From positions 2,294,001-2,358,000 of the forward strand of contig NZ_AP024238.1 in assembly GCF_019973615.1 (NCBI RefSeq): 64,000 bases of DNA, given 5' to 3'. This document shows, piece after piece, positions 41,932 through 50,653 of the stretch (positions are counted from its first letter, which is position 1; the number at the start of each line of letters is the position of its first letter). The position numbers and the translations under genes were made by a program. The notes below the pieces were generated by a model that did not search any database, had not been told where the DNA came from, and worked only from the letters and a program-made list of their open reading frames with translations. The stretch comes from Rhodoferax lithotrophicus (GTDB lineage: Bacteria; Pseudomonadota; Gammaproteobacteria; Burkholderiales; Burkholderiaceae_C).

Positions 41932-43436
41932 GTGGACTCCATGTCCATCCACGGACGTTGGCGCAGCCAGGGGCTGACGCGGTAGCGCTCGCCGCGGTAG
42001 TGGGTATCCAGCGCGTCCAGCACGCCCAGCACGGCGGGGGTAGACCACTGCGCCAGCCACTCAAACGGGCCAGCGGGGTAGTTCACGCCCAGCTTCATGG
42101 CCGCGTCTGCGCCGTCCTGGGTGCAAACCCCTTGCTGCACCGCGTCGGCGGCTTCGTTGATCAGCATGGCCAGGGTGCGTGCCACCACCAGCGCCGGGGT
42201 GTCGGCCACACGCAGCGGCTTGAAGCCCAGCGTGGCCAGCCAGCGCGGGGCGGCGCGCCTCCAGGCGGGGGAGGCGCGCAGCGAGGGGGCCCAGGCCAGG
42301 GTGGCATCTGCTGCCGGGTTCAGCGGCAGGTCAAACACCGCCACTTCCACGCCAAGCTGGCTGGCAGTGCGCCCATCGGTCAGGCGCAGTTGCGCGCCTT
42401 CCACGCACAGACCGACCCAGTCGCTGCTTGGCACACGCAAGAAGGCCTGCTTGGCTTGCAGCAGGGTGGCCACCAGACGATCCGCTACTGGCCCCTGACC
42501 GTGCACACGCAGCAACTGCGCGGTGGGCAGCTCCACGGGTTGCACGGCTTCCAGCTCCGGGGTGCTCACGCCTTCGGCGTAGTCGTAAAAACCGCGCCCC
42601 GATTTGCGGCCCAGCAAGCCACCATCGACCAGCTCGCGCTGCACCAGCGAGGGTACAAAACGTTTGTCATAAAAATTGGCCTCAAACACCGATTGTGTGA
42701 CCGAGAAGTTGGTGTCATGGCCAATCAAATCCATCAGCTCACACGGCCCCATGCGGAAACCTGCAGCGCGCAGGCAGGCATCCAGCACGGCGGGTTTGGC
42801 CGCCTGCTCTTGCAGCAGCGCCAGTGTCTCGGCGTAATAGGGGCGGGCGATGCGGTTGACGATAAAGCCGGGTGTGGAGCGTGCATACACCGGCACCTTG
42901 CCCCAGTCTTTGGACAAGTCAAAAATGACTGTCGCCACCGCCGCGTCCGTCTGCAAGCCTGACACCACTTCCACCAGTTTCATCAGCGGCACGGGGTTGA
43001 AGAAATGCATGCCGACCAGCCGCTGCGGATGCTGCAAGCCGTTGGCGATGGCTGTCACCGAGATCGACGAGGTGTTGGTGGCCAGCACGCAATCGGCCGC
43101 CACGATGGCCTCCAACTGCTGAAACAGGCCACGCTTGGCATCGAGCTTTTCCACGATGGCTTCCACCACCAGGCCCACACCGGTGGCTTCTTCCAGCGTG
43201 GTGATGGCGATGATGCGTGACAGGGTTTGCTCAGCAGCTTCGGCGCTGAGCTTGCCCTTGGCCGCAAGGCCTTGCAGCGTCTGGGTCAACTTGTCTTTGG
43301 CCTGTGCGGCAGCGCCTTCGCGGGTGTCAAACAGCCGCACGCTGTGGCCCGCCTGGGCAGCCACCTGCGCAATGCCCGCGCCCATGATGCCCGCGCCTAC
43401 CACCAGAACGCTTGCGTCTTTCAATGTCTGTGTCAT
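41928..43436 (-). CDS. paaH: 3-hydroxyacyl-CoA dehydrogenase (PaaH type)
   Basis: 502 residues. N-terminal NAD-binding domain with VVGAGIMGAGIAQVAAQAGH (about 12-31), VEAIVEKLDAKRGLF and NTSSISVTAIA; two C-terminal 3-hydroxyacyl-CoA dehydrogenase domains (about 185-285 and 395-490: FIVNRIARPYYAE; LINEAADAVQQGV). Length and two-domain tail fit the PaaH/PaaC group acting on 3-hydroxyadipyl-CoA. It oxidises 3-hydroxyadipyl-CoA to 3-oxoadipyl-CoA for the thiolase. Overlaps the enoyl-CoA hydratase gene by four bases. Confidence 0.9.
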   Translation of the reverse strand: MTQTLKDASVLVVGAGIMGAGIAQVAAQAGHSVRLFDTREGAAAQAKDKLTQTLQGLAAKGKLSAEAAEQTLSRIIAITTLEEATGVGLVVEAIVEKLDAKRGLFQQLEAIVAADCVLATNTSSISVTAIANGLQHPQRLVGMHFFNPVPLMKLVEVVSGLQTDAAVATVIFDLSKDWGKVPVYARSTPGFIVNRIARPYYAETLALLQEQAAKPAVLDACLRAAGFRMGPCELMDLIGHDTNFSVTQSVFEANFYDKRFVPSLVQRELVDGGLLGRKSGRGFYDYAEGVSTPELEAVQPVELPTAQLLRVHGQGPVADRLVATLLQAKQAFLRVPSSDWVGLCVEGAQLRLTDGRTASQLGVEVAVFDLPLNPAADATLAWAPSLRASPAWRRAAPRWLATLGFKPLRVADTPALVVARTLAMLINEAADAVQQGVCTQDGADAAMKLGVNYPAGPFEWLAQWSTPAVLGVLDALDTHYRGERYRVSPWLRQRPWMDMEST

Positions 43437-44245
43437 GTTTGTGGAATCCAGTTGGCGGGGCGTTTGTCCAGAAAAGCGGCAAAACCTTCGCGGGCTTCGT
43501 CGGTACCGCGCACACGGCTGATGGTTTGGGCTGTTAACTCCAGCACCTCGGCGCTGATCGGGCCAACTTCCAGTTGGGCGTAAAGCTGCTTGATTTCGCC
43601 TTGCGCCTGCGGGCCACCGGCCAACAGCTCTTTCACTGTGGCATCCACCGCCGCGTCCAGTGCTTCACCTTCTACCACTTGCTGCACCAGGCCGATGGCC
43701 AGGGCTTCGGTCGCGTGGATGCGGGTGGTGGTCAAGGCCAGCCGCTTGGCCTGGCGTTTGCCGACTGCGTTGACAAGGTAAGGGCCAATCACGGCAGGCA
43801 GGATGCCGAATTTGGCTTCGCTCACTGCAAACGATGCGTTGTTGTTGGCGATGGCGATGTCGCAGGCGCAGGCCAAGCCCACGCCACCGCCCAGCGCCGC
43901 ACCCTGGATGCGGGCCACGGTGGGTTTGGGACAGTTTTCAATACGCGCCAGCATGGCGGCAAAACGGCGTGCGTCCTGCAAATTCCAGTCGGTGGAGGCG
44001 GTGCTGGCACGCTTCATCCACTGCAAGTCCGCACCTGCGCTGAAGTGTTTGCCGTCACCGGCCAGTACCACCACGCGCACAGCCGCATCGTTTGCCAGCT
44101 CGGTGAACACCGCGTCCAGCTCGGCGATCATGGTTTCGTCAAAGGCGTTGAACACCGCCGGGCGTGCCATCGTGACCTGGGCCACGCCGGGGGCTCGCAA
44201 GTGAAGTGTGAGTGTGCTGTAGACAGGGGCGGACAAGTTCGTCAT
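43433..44245 (-). CDS. Enoyl-CoA hydratase/isomerase
   Basis: 270 residues of the crotonase family: RPAVFNAFDETMIAEL, HFSAGADLQWMKR and the oxyanion-hole region RIQGAALGGGVGLACACDIAIA, with EAKFGILPAVIGPYLV. It probably hydrates or isomerises 3,4-/2,3-dehydroadipyl-CoA in the lower box pathway, although methylglutaconyl-CoA hydratase-like function in leucine breakdown would be an alternative for this subfamily. The start codon overlaps the boxA stop at one base, so the genes are co-translated. Confidence 0.87.
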   Translation of the reverse strand: MTNLSAPVYSTLTLHLRAPGVAQVTMARPAVFNAFDETMIAELDAVFTELANDAAVRVVVLAGDGKHFSAGADLQWMKRASTASTDWNLQDARRFAAMLARIENCPKPTVARIQGAALGGGVGLACACDIAIANNNASFAVSEAKFGILPAVIGPYLVNAVGKRQAKRLALTTTRIHATEALAIGLVQQVVEGEALDAAVDATVKELLAGGPQAQGEIKQLYAQLEVGPISAEVLELTAQTISRVRGTDEAREGFAAFLDKRPANWIPQT

Positions 44246-45507
44246 CAGTAGGTCTCCAAATGCAAACGGCCTTCGGCTTTGAGTGCCGCGCCAATCGTTT
44301 CCCAGGACAAGCCAGCTTGCTGTGCCAGGTCGCGCAGCGCCAGCACCACACCTTCTTCCATACTTTTGAGGCCGCAGACATAGAAGTAGGTGTTGGGGTC
44401 AGCCAGCAGGGCGGCCAGATCAGCGGCGCGTTCACGCATCAGATCCTGCACATAACGTTTGGGCTGATCCGGTGTGCGCGAGAAGGCAAAGTTGATGTCG
44501 ATGAAATCCTTGGGCAGGTTTTGCAGCGGGCCAAAGTAGGGCAACTCTTCTTTGGTGCGTGCGCCAAAGAACAGCATCAGTTTGCCACCTTCAAACTTGC
44601 CAGACTGGCGCAAGCGCCGCCGCCATTCGGTCATGGCCCGCATGGGGGCGCTGCCGGTGCCGGTGCAGATCATCACGATGTTGGAGCGCGGGTGATTTGG
44701 CATCAGGAAGCTGGCACCAAAGGGGCCCATCACCTGCACCTTGTCGCCCACCTTCAGGTCACACATGTAGTTGGAGCCAACACCACGCACGGGGTTACCT
44801 TGATGATCTTCCAGCACCCGCTTGATGGTCAGCGACAGGTTGTTGTAGCCGGGGCGCTCGCCGTTGCGCGGGCTGGCAATTGAGTACTGGCGCGCAAAGT
44901 GGGCGCGGCCACTGGCATCCAAGCCGGGCGGGATGATGCCAATCGACTGGCCTTCGAGCACCGGGAACGGCAGGCTGCCGAAGTCCAGCACGATGTGGTG
45001 CGTGTCGTACTCATGGCCCACTGCCGTCACGCGCACATTGCCGGCCACGGTGGCGGTGATGGTCTTCTCGGCCGCTTTGGGGCCATAGAGGTTGGTGTAG
45101 GCGTGTGCGGCTGACCAGGGCGGCAAGGTGGAGCCGTACTGGGCGCTGTTGAAGCTGTCTTCTGTGCCCGAAGACGATGACGTGATGGGCGCTTCCACCG
45201 GCGTTGCATCAGCGGTCACACCCAGCTCGGCCAGTTGTTCTGCCGTCAATTCCGCGGGTAGTTCGTCCCAGGTTAATTGCTCGGTCACGCTGTAGGCCTT
45301 GGCCCGTGGCATGTTGCGCCAGTTGTCGATGGAGCCGGTAGGGCAGGGCGAGATGCAGTCCATACACAGGTTGCACTTGGCGGCATCGACCACGTAATTG
45401 CGCGTGTCGTGGGTGATGGCCGCCACCGGGCAAATCGCCTCACAGGTGTTGCAGCGGATGCAGATTTCGGGGTCGATCAGGTGCTGTTTGATGACGGCTT
45501 CTGTCAT
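44245..45507 (-). CDS. boxA: Benzoyl-CoA oxygenase reductase component BoxA
   Basis: 420 residues. Two N-terminal [4Fe-4S] clusters ([16 protein letters not shown], about 17-32, and [16 protein letters not shown], about 46-61), a linker (about 75-155) and a ferredoxin-NADP reductase domain with [16 protein letters not shown] (FAD) and [16 protein letters not shown] (NADPH). It supplies electrons from NADPH to BoxB. Probably also serves the orphan BoxB paralog. It is separated from boxB by a 341-bp gap full of hairpin repeats, unusual for two subunits that work together. Confidence 0.95.
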   Translation of the reverse strand: MTEAVIKQHLIDPEICIRCNTCEAICPVAAITHDTRNYVVDAAKCNLCMDCISPCPTGSIDNWRNMPRAKAYSVTEQLTWDELPAELTAEQLAELGVTADATPVEAPITSSSSGTEDSFNSAQYGSTLPPWSAAHAYTNLYGPKAAEKTITATVAGNVRVTAVGHEYDTHHIVLDFGSLPFPVLEGQSIGIIPPGLDASGRAHFARQYSIASPRNGERPGYNNLSLTIKRVLEDHQGNPVRGVGSNYMCDLKVGDKVQVMGPFGASFLMPNHPRSNIVMICTGTGSAPMRAMTEWRRRLRQSGKFEGGKLMLFFGARTKEELPYFGPLQNLPKDFIDINFAFSRTPDQPKRYVQDLMRERAADLAALLADPNTYFYVCGLKSMEEGVVLALRDLAQQAGLSWETIGAALKAEGRLHLETY

Positions 45508-45580
45508 GGTGTTGTCTCTCTTTTCTTGGATAGCCTGCGTATTGTGTGTTGTTTGTGGCTTTTGGGGCTGTGTTGGGTGG

Positions 45581-45672
45581 GATCAGGCGGCTGGGGTGTA
45601 CTGCTCCGTTCGTGTCCCCCGCCTGCGGCTCCTCCTTGACCTCACTGCGCAGTACACCCCAGCCACCTGATC
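45581..45672. repeat. Long inverted repeat in the boxB-boxA gap, element 1
   Basis: Arms at 45581-45603 and 45650-45672 (GATCAGGCGGCTGGGGTGTA... against its complement) pair at 22 of 23 positions, with the mismatch able to form G-U. The 46-nt loop carries TGTCCCCCGCC ... GGCTCCTCCTTGAC, found inverted in element 2. Confidence 0.85.
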
Positions 45673-45720
45673 TGCAGCGTGTTTTGGATCGCCAGCAAGC
45701 CATGCCGTTTAGCAGTGGGT

Positions 45721-45807
45721 CAGGGGGGTGTACCGTAGCGAAGTCAAGGAGGAGCCCTGAGGCATCCGCCTCAGGGCGGGGGACATGAGCGGAGGTACGC
45801 GCCCCTG
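45721..45807. repeat. Long inverted repeat in the boxB-boxA gap, element 2
   Basis: Outer arms 45721-45734 and 45794-45807 are imperfect. An inner perfect 10-bp stem GCCCTGAGGC (45754-45763) / GCCTCAGGGC (45768-45777) has a 4-nt loop. Its flanks GTCAAGGAGGAGCC and GGCGGGGGACA are the reverse complement of the loop of element 1. Confidence 0.8.
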
Positions 45808-45848
45808 GCCCGCTGCGGGTTCAGCACAAACAGCCACAAGAAACCAGG

Positions 45849-47276
45849 TCAGTTAAACCGCACATATTCAAAGTCAGTCGACTGGCGGTTGATGCCCAGC
45901 ATCGGGGGGGCAATCCAGTTGGCAAACTTGCCGGTGTCCACCACGCGGCCCATCAGGCTGCCGACAAAGGCGCGGTCGGTTTCGCTGGGCAACCAGTTGT
46001 CCACGTTGGCCTTCCATTCAGACTCGCTGAGTACGCGGCCTTCGGGCGACACCTTGACCTGGGACAGCGCACCGATGTTGCGGTGGAAAGCCTTGTGCGG
46101 CGCCTTCAATTTGAAGGGAATACCGGCCTTTTCAATGACCTTGTTCCAGCGCTCGACCCCACCAATGGAGTCCTTGATGTAGTCGTCGCGCAGCACTTCG
46201 TTCAATGCGTTGAGCATCGGCACTTCTTTTTCCACCAATTGACCACCCACGGCGTTGAGCACTTTGTAAGTGCCACCTTTGAGCTGGTGGTCATCCATAC
46301 GCTTGCCTTCTTCATAGCGGCCTTTCAGGCCGGTGTTGTAGAAGGTGGCGGCATTGCTGGACTCGTCCGCACCAAACAGGTCGATGGTCACGCTGAAGTG
46401 GAAGTTCAGGTAACGCTGGATGGTCGGCAAGTCAATCACCCCGGCGGCGCGCAGCTTGGTCACGTCGTCGGTCTTGAGCTCGTTCATGGCCTGGCAGGTG
46501 CGCTGGATCACACGGCTGATGCCGGACTCGCCCACAAACATGTGGTGCGCTTCTTCGGTCAGCATGAACTTGGTGGTGCGCGCCAGCGGGTCAAAGCTGC
46601 TCTCAGCCAAGGCGCAGAGCTGGAACTTGCCGTCACGGTCGGTGAAGTAGGTGAACATGAAGAAGCTCAGCCAGTCCGGCGTTTCTTCGTTGAAAGCTTG
46701 CAGGATGCGCGGGTTGTTTTCTTGACCCGAGCGGCGTTCCAGCAGTGCTTCACCTTCCTCGCGGCCATCACGGCCAAAGTACTTGTGCAGCAGGTAGACC
46801 ATGGCCCACAGGTGGCGACCTTCTTCCACATTCACCTGGAACAGATTGCGCAGGTCGTACTGGCTGGGCGCGGTCAGGCCCAGGTGGCGCTGCTGCTCCA
46901 CGCTGGCGGGCTCGGTGTCGCCTTGGGTGACGATGATGCGGCGCAGGTTGGCGCGGTACTCGCCGGGCACGTCTTGCCAGGCATCTTCACCCTTGTGGTC
47001 GCCAAAGTGGATCTTGCGGTCTTTCTCGGCCGGGTTCAGAAAGATGCCCCAGCGGTAGTCGGGCATCTTCACGTGGCCAAATTGCGCCCAGCCTTGCGGA
47101 TCGACGCTGATGGCGGTGCGCAGGTAGACATCAAAATTCTGCGAATCGTCCGGCCCCATGTCGCCCCACCATTTCAGGTAGTTGGGCTGCCACTGTTCCA
47201 GCGCACGTTGCAAGGTGCGGTCTTCGCTCAGGTTGACGTTGTTGGGAATCTTGTCGCCGTAGGTGATTGAACTCAT
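45849..47276 (-). CDS. boxB: Benzoyl-CoA 2,3-epoxidase oxygenase component BoxB
   Basis: 475 residues, the usual BoxB length. The diiron carboxylate motifs VNVEEGRHLWAMV (about 146-158) and FMLTEEAHHMFVGE (about 234-247) are intact, as are the flanking DTEPASVEQQR and FTYFTDRDGK. With BoxA it epoxidises benzoyl-CoA at C2-C3 using O2. Lies 61 bp after boxC in the same operon. Compared with the paralog at 35359-36855 it lacks the N-terminal extension and is the canonical copy by context. Confidence 0.96.
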   Translation of the reverse strand: MSSITYGDKIPNNVNLSEDRTLQRALEQWQPNYLKWWGDMGPDDSQNFDVYLRTAISVDPQGWAQFGHVKMPDYRWGIFLNPAEKDRKIHFGDHKGEDAWQDVPGEYRANLRRIIVTQGDTEPASVEQQRHLGLTAPSQYDLRNLFQVNVEEGRHLWAMVYLLHKYFGRDGREEGEALLERRSGQENNPRILQAFNEETPDWLSFFMFTYFTDRDGKFQLCALAESSFDPLARTTKFMLTEEAHHMFVGESGISRVIQRTCQAMNELKTDDVTKLRAAGVIDLPTIQRYLNFHFSVTIDLFGADESSNAATFYNTGLKGRYEEGKRMDDHQLKGGTYKVLNAVGGQLVEKEVPMLNALNEVLRDDYIKDSIGGVERWNKVIEKAGIPFKLKAPHKAFHRNIGALSQVKVSPEGRVLSESEWKANVDNWLPSETDRAFVGSLMGRVVDTGKFANWIAPPMLGINRQSTDFEYVRFN

Positions 47277-47299
47277 GCTGTTCTCCAGGAAATATTAAC

Positions 47300-47342
47300 T
47301 ATAAATTTAATAGCTGCTTGCGCAATGTACATAAGGGCTAGA
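47300..47342 (-). repeat. Dispersed hairpin repeat, copy between boxC and boxB
   Basis: On the minus strand: TAGCCCTTATGTACATTGCG, then CAAGCAGCTATTAAATTTA. The boxC stop codon (47338-47340) lies inside it. The core stem is partly decayed. Confidence 0.75.
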
Positions 47343-48996
47343 CGCGATTCCAATCAAAAACCGCCTTCTCACCCTTGCCATAGACCTTGAGTGCGCCCTT
47401 CTCACCCACGGCGTTGGGGCGCTGGAAGATCCAGTTCTGCCAGGCGGTCAGGCGGCCAAAGACGCGGGTGACCATGTTTTCCGGGCCGTTGAAGCGCAGG
47501 TTGGCTTCCAGTCCGGTCAGGGAATCGGGCGACATCGAGACACGTTCTTCAATCGCAATGCGCACTTCGTCAGCCCAGTCGATGTCGTCGGGGTTGGAAG
47601 TGACCAGGCCCAGCGCAAAAGCGGCATCGGCATCCAGCGCTTGGCCGATCTTGGCACGCACGGCATCCAGCTCGCCTTGCTCGTCGTAGAAGCGGCGGCC
47701 CAGGCGGCTTTGGGTGGTGGCCATGGGGTAGAGGGCAAAGTTGGCTTCCGTCACGGTGATGCGCGGTGTGGCGGTCTCATCATTGGGCAAGATCAATTGG
47801 TAGCTGCGGTCGCAGGCCAGGGCCAGTTCCAACAGGGTACCGGCAAAGCAGGAGCCCGCTTCAATCAGCGCAAACAAGCTGCGTGAGGACACATCCAGGC
47901 GGCTGAAAGTGCGGCGCAGCAGGCCGATGGTTTCGCGCACCAGCCAGTGGTTTTGGTGCGCCAGCAGCGTGGCATCGAGTGCCAGCACGGCGGCGGTGTC
48001 ACCTGCGGTCTTGATCAGCCAGGTGCCAATCTCGGTCTCATTGGTGCGCATTTGCAAAATGGCATCTTCCAGCTCACGCGCCATGGCCAGCGGGTACCAG
48101 GCGGCTCCCGCGGCTTCAATCCCGGCAATGTCGCTGGGTTGTGCGCCGGTGGGGGCTTTCACCGTCCAGGTGGCGGTGCGCTTGGCGCGGTCAATCTCGA
48201 CGGTGACATGGGTGTAACGCAGTGCTTCGGCTTCCAGTGTGCGTTCCAAGGGTGTCAGGGCCACGCCCTTGGCATCGGCTGGGCGGTCACTCTGGGCGGC
48301 AAGCGCCAGGGCGCGTTCCTGCACCTTCTGGGCAAACACTGCCGGTTTAGCCACGGCATCCACCAAGCGCCAGGCCACGGCTTTCTCTCCACGCACGCCT
48401 TCGGCGCTGGTGCAGAACAGGTCGGCCAGGTCATGGCGTACATGGCGCTTGTCGGTCACGCGGGTCAGGCCGCCGGTGCCGGGCAACACGCCGAGCAAGG
48501 GCACTTCAGGCAGGCTCACCGCGCTGGAGCGATCATCCACCAGAATGATTTCGTCGCAGGCCAGGGCCAGCTCGTAGCCGCCACCGGCGCAGGCACCGTT
48601 GACGGCCGCCAGGAATTTGAGGCCGCTGTATTCGGAAGAGTCTTCCAGGCCGTTGCGGGTTTCGTTGGTGAACTTGCAGAAATTCACCTTCCAGGCGTGG
48701 CTGCTGACACCCAGCATAAAGATATTGGCACCTGAGCAGAACACCCGGTCTTTGGCACTGGTGACCACCACGGTGCGCACTTCGGGGTGCTCAAAGCGGA
48801 TGCGGCTGATGGCGTCATTGAGTTCAATGTCCACTCCCAGGTCGTAGCTGTTGAGCTTGAGTTTGTAGCCGGGGCGCAGGCCGGCGTTTTCATCAAAGTC
48901 GGCTTTCAGCGTGGCCACCGGGCCGTTGAACTCCAGTTTCCAGTGCTTGTACTGGGCGGGGGTGGTTTGGTATTCGACACGGTTGGCTTGGCTCAC
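47338..48996 (-). CDS. boxC: 2,3-Epoxybenzoyl-CoA dihydrolase BoxC
   Basis: 552 residues from a GTG start (VSQANRVEYQTTPAQYKHWKL) that has GAGGAG 7-10 nt upstream; the in-frame ATGs before it lack such a site. It is a double crotonase-fold protein: VFCSGANIFMLGVSSHAWK, NGACAGGGYELALACDEIIL and, in the second half, AGSCFAGTLLELALACDRSYQL. BoxC opens the epoxidised ring hydrolytically, releasing formate and 3,4-dehydroadipyl-CoA semialdehyde. First gene of the boxCBA-lower-pathway operon. The region upstream (49025-49096) carries four TGCA operator candidates. Confidence 0.96.
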   Translation of the reverse strand: MSQANRVEYQTTPAQYKHWKLEFNGPVATLKADFDENAGLRPGYKLKLNSYDLGVDIELNDAISRIRFEHPEVRTVVVTSAKDRVFCSGANIFMLGVSSHAWKVNFCKFTNETRNGLEDSSEYSGLKFLAAVNGACAGGGYELALACDEIILVDDRSSAVSLPEVPLLGVLPGTGGLTRVTDKRHVRHDLADLFCTSAEGVRGEKAVAWRLVDAVAKPAVFAQKVQERALALAAQSDRPADAKGVALTPLERTLEAEALRYTHVTVEIDRAKRTATWTVKAPTGAQPSDIAGIEAAGAAWYPLAMARELEDAILQMRTNETEIGTWLIKTAGDTAAVLALDATLLAHQNHWLVRETIGLLRRTFSRLDVSSRSLFALIEAGSCFAGTLLELALACDRSYQLILPNDETATPRITVTEANFALYPMATTQSRLGRRFYDEQGELDAVRAKIGQALDADAAFALGLVTSNPDDIDWADEVRIAIEERVSMSPDSLTGLEANLRFNGPENMVTRVFGRLTAWQNWIFQRPNAVGEKGALKVYGKGEKAVFDWNRV

Positions 48997-49024
48997 GTTC
49001 TGTTCTCCTCGGGTTGGAAGCATA

Positions 49025-49096
49025 AAAATGCAGTTATTGATTTCAATGCACGCATCATAATGCATGTTTTGAATCGAAGTAAAGCACTTTGTTGCA
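49025..49096. promoter_or_regulatory. TGCA-rich BoxR-type operator region upstream of boxC
   Basis: TGCA at 49029, 49047, 49061 and 49093 between the boxC start and the boxR stop. The stretch from 49025 (AAAATGCAGTTATTGATTTC) recurs with three differences upstream of the boxB paralog from 35278. Confidence 0.65.
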
Positions 49097-49112
49097 TCTT
49101 TTTGAAAAAGAT

Positions 49113-50087
49113 TCAGACCGGAAGTTGCAGAACTTTGCGCACCATGTCACGCAAGGCATTAAACGTGGGGCCCAAGGGCTGGGCGCTGGTATCGAGTTTG
49201 TATTGCGCCTTGGAATAGAAAGCGGCACGGCCATGCAGGATGCCTTTGAGGTCTTCCATGGCCTCTTTGCTGGCGGCCATGGGGCGCAGGTCACCCTGGG
49301 CGGTGACGCGTTTCATGTGGTCTTCGGGGTCGGCTTGTAACCAGACGGTGGTGCAGTGCGCCAGCAGCTCATTAAAGGTCGCCGCATCCGACACCAGACC
49401 GCCGGGCGTAGCGATCACCGCCTCGGGGTAGATCTGGATGGCTTCTTCCAGCGCGCGCCGCTCGTAGCGCCGGTAGGCATTCACGCCGTAGAGCGCCTGG
49501 ATTTCGGAGACACTGCAACCGGCAAATTTTTCAATCTCGCGGCTCAGCTCGACAAAGGGAAAACCCAGGTCTTCCGCCAGCATTTGCCCCAGTGTGGATT
49601 TGCCCGCGCCGCGCAGGCCAATCAAGGCAATACGTGGGCTCAAGGCGGCATTGCCACCGCCCGTGCCCAGCATCTCACCAATGGCAATACGCACCCGTTG
49701 CAAGGTGGCATCGTCGCGCTGCTCCAGCAGTTCGCGGATCATCAACCACTCAGGGGACGAGGTGGTCACGTCACCAATCAACTCCCCTAAAGAGCATTGC
49801 AGCGCCCCTGCCACTTGCAGCAGCACCAGGATCGAGGCGTTGCCCACGCCGTATTCCAGATTCGCCAAGTGCCGCTCAGACACATCGGCTACCTGTGCCA
49901 GGGCTTTGCGCGTCATGCCGCGGCGCGCTCGCAAGGCACGTACACGCTCACCCAGGGCGGCCAAAAACGGATTTTTCTCATCTCCTTCTTCCCCCTCGGG
50001 GTGATGGATGAGGGCCTGCAAGGCATCTTGATCGGAAGGGTTTGCAGTAGGTGTTAACCCGGATTTATGCAATATAGTGCTTGACAT
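49113..50087 (-). CDS. boxR: BoxR-type transcriptional regulator (HTH + shikimate-kinase-like domain)
   Basis: 324 residues. An XRE-type helix-turn-helix (about 43-97, LGERVRALRARRGMTRKALAQVADVSERHLANLEYG) is joined to a shikimate-kinase-like domain (about 150-324) with Walker A GLRGAGKSTLGQML (157-170) and AIQALYG-like EIQALYGVNAYRRYERRALEE. This architecture is that of BzdR/BoxR, repressors released by benzoyl-CoA. It lies at the divergence of the two box transcripts, transcribed toward boxC. The start at 50087 is adjacent to TGCA sites that it should recognise. Confidence 0.94.
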   Translation of the reverse strand: MSSTILHKSGLTPTANPSDQDALQALIHHPEGEEGDEKNPFLAALGERVRALRARRGMTRKALAQVADVSERHLANLEYGVGNASILVLLQVAGALQCSLGELIGDVTTSSPEWLMIRELLEQRDDATLQRVRIAIGEMLGTGGGNAALSPRIALIGLRGAGKSTLGQMLAEDLGFPFVELSREIEKFAGCSVSEIQALYGVNAYRRYERRALEEAIQIYPEAVIATPGGLVSDAATFNELLAHCTTVWLQADPEDHMKRVTAQGDLRPMAASKEAMEDLKGILHGRAAFYSKAQYKLDTSAQPLGPTFNALRDMVRKVLQLPV

Positions 50088-50116
50088 AGGGGTGAATGCG
50101 ATTTATGGTTCGTACT

Positions 50117-50147
50117 TGCACAATAATTCATATTATTGCATGGTGCA
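50117..50147. promoter_or_regulatory. Candidate BoxR operator between boxR and the DUF4863 gene
   Basis: TGCA at 50117, 50137 and 50144 around the inverted repeat CAATAAT (50120-50126), TCAT, ATTATTG (50131-50137). A further TGCA is at 50068. The 91-bp divergent gap probably controls boxR and the plus-strand uptake/activation operon. Confidence 0.65.
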
Positions 50148-50178
50148 AGCAGAATAATGTAACCACGGAGACTGACAC

Positions 50179-50643
50179 ATGTCACCCACCCAATTTCGTG
50201 ACCAGATCGCGCAGCTTAGCGCCCAACTGGCCGGTCGCCCCCTTGATGCCCATCTGGATGACTGGCTGAATGCCCAACACGGCGTGGGCAGCACCACCTA
50301 TGAAGAGTTGAAAAAAAGCTGCCAAGCCGGGGCCAGCGAAGGCTGGCTGTGTGATCGCGAAGGCGGCGGCATTCGCTACGGCCGCATTTTCAAACCCGCC
50401 CCAGACATACACGGCTTCTCAGTCGATGTGGTGGACATGACTGACATTGCAGGGCCGCACCACACCCACCCCAACGGCGAGATTGACCTGATCATGCCGC
50501 TGGACGAAGGCGCGCAGTTTGATGGCCGCCCCGCCGGTTGGCTGGTGTGCCCACCCGGCAGCGCCCACCGCCCCACCGTCACCGGCGGCCGCGCCCTGGT
50601 GCTTTACCTGTTGCCTGAAGGCAGCATCACTTTTACCCGCTAA
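50179..50643 (+). CDS. DUF4863 family protein of the box locus
   Basis: 154 residues: MSPTQFRDQIAQLSAQLAGR at the N-terminus, then a cupin-like core with DIAGPHHTHPNGEIDLIMPL and GWLVCPPGSAHRPTV. The His-rich GPHHTHPNGE could bind a metal. DUF4863 proteins are recurrent in box-type gene clusters; one family member is a hydroxylaminobenzoate lyase (PnbB), which does not prove that reaction here. It is the first gene after the BoxR operator, 10 bp before boxD, and so belongs to the benzoate regulon. Confidence 0.85.
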   Translation: MSPTQFRDQIAQLSAQLAGRPLDAHLDDWLNAQHGVGSTTYEELKKSCQAGASEGWLCDREGGGIRYGRIFKPAPDIHGFSVDVVDMTDIAGPHHTHPNGEIDLIMPLDEGAQFDGRPAGWLVCPPGSAHRPTVTGGRALVLYLLPEGSITFTR

Positions 50644-50653
50644 TCCCACCACC

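Noticed and set aside
45508..45848. Small protein gene in the boxB-boxA gap
   Set aside because: Open frames there follow the inverted repeats, differ between the two copies, and have no ribosome site.
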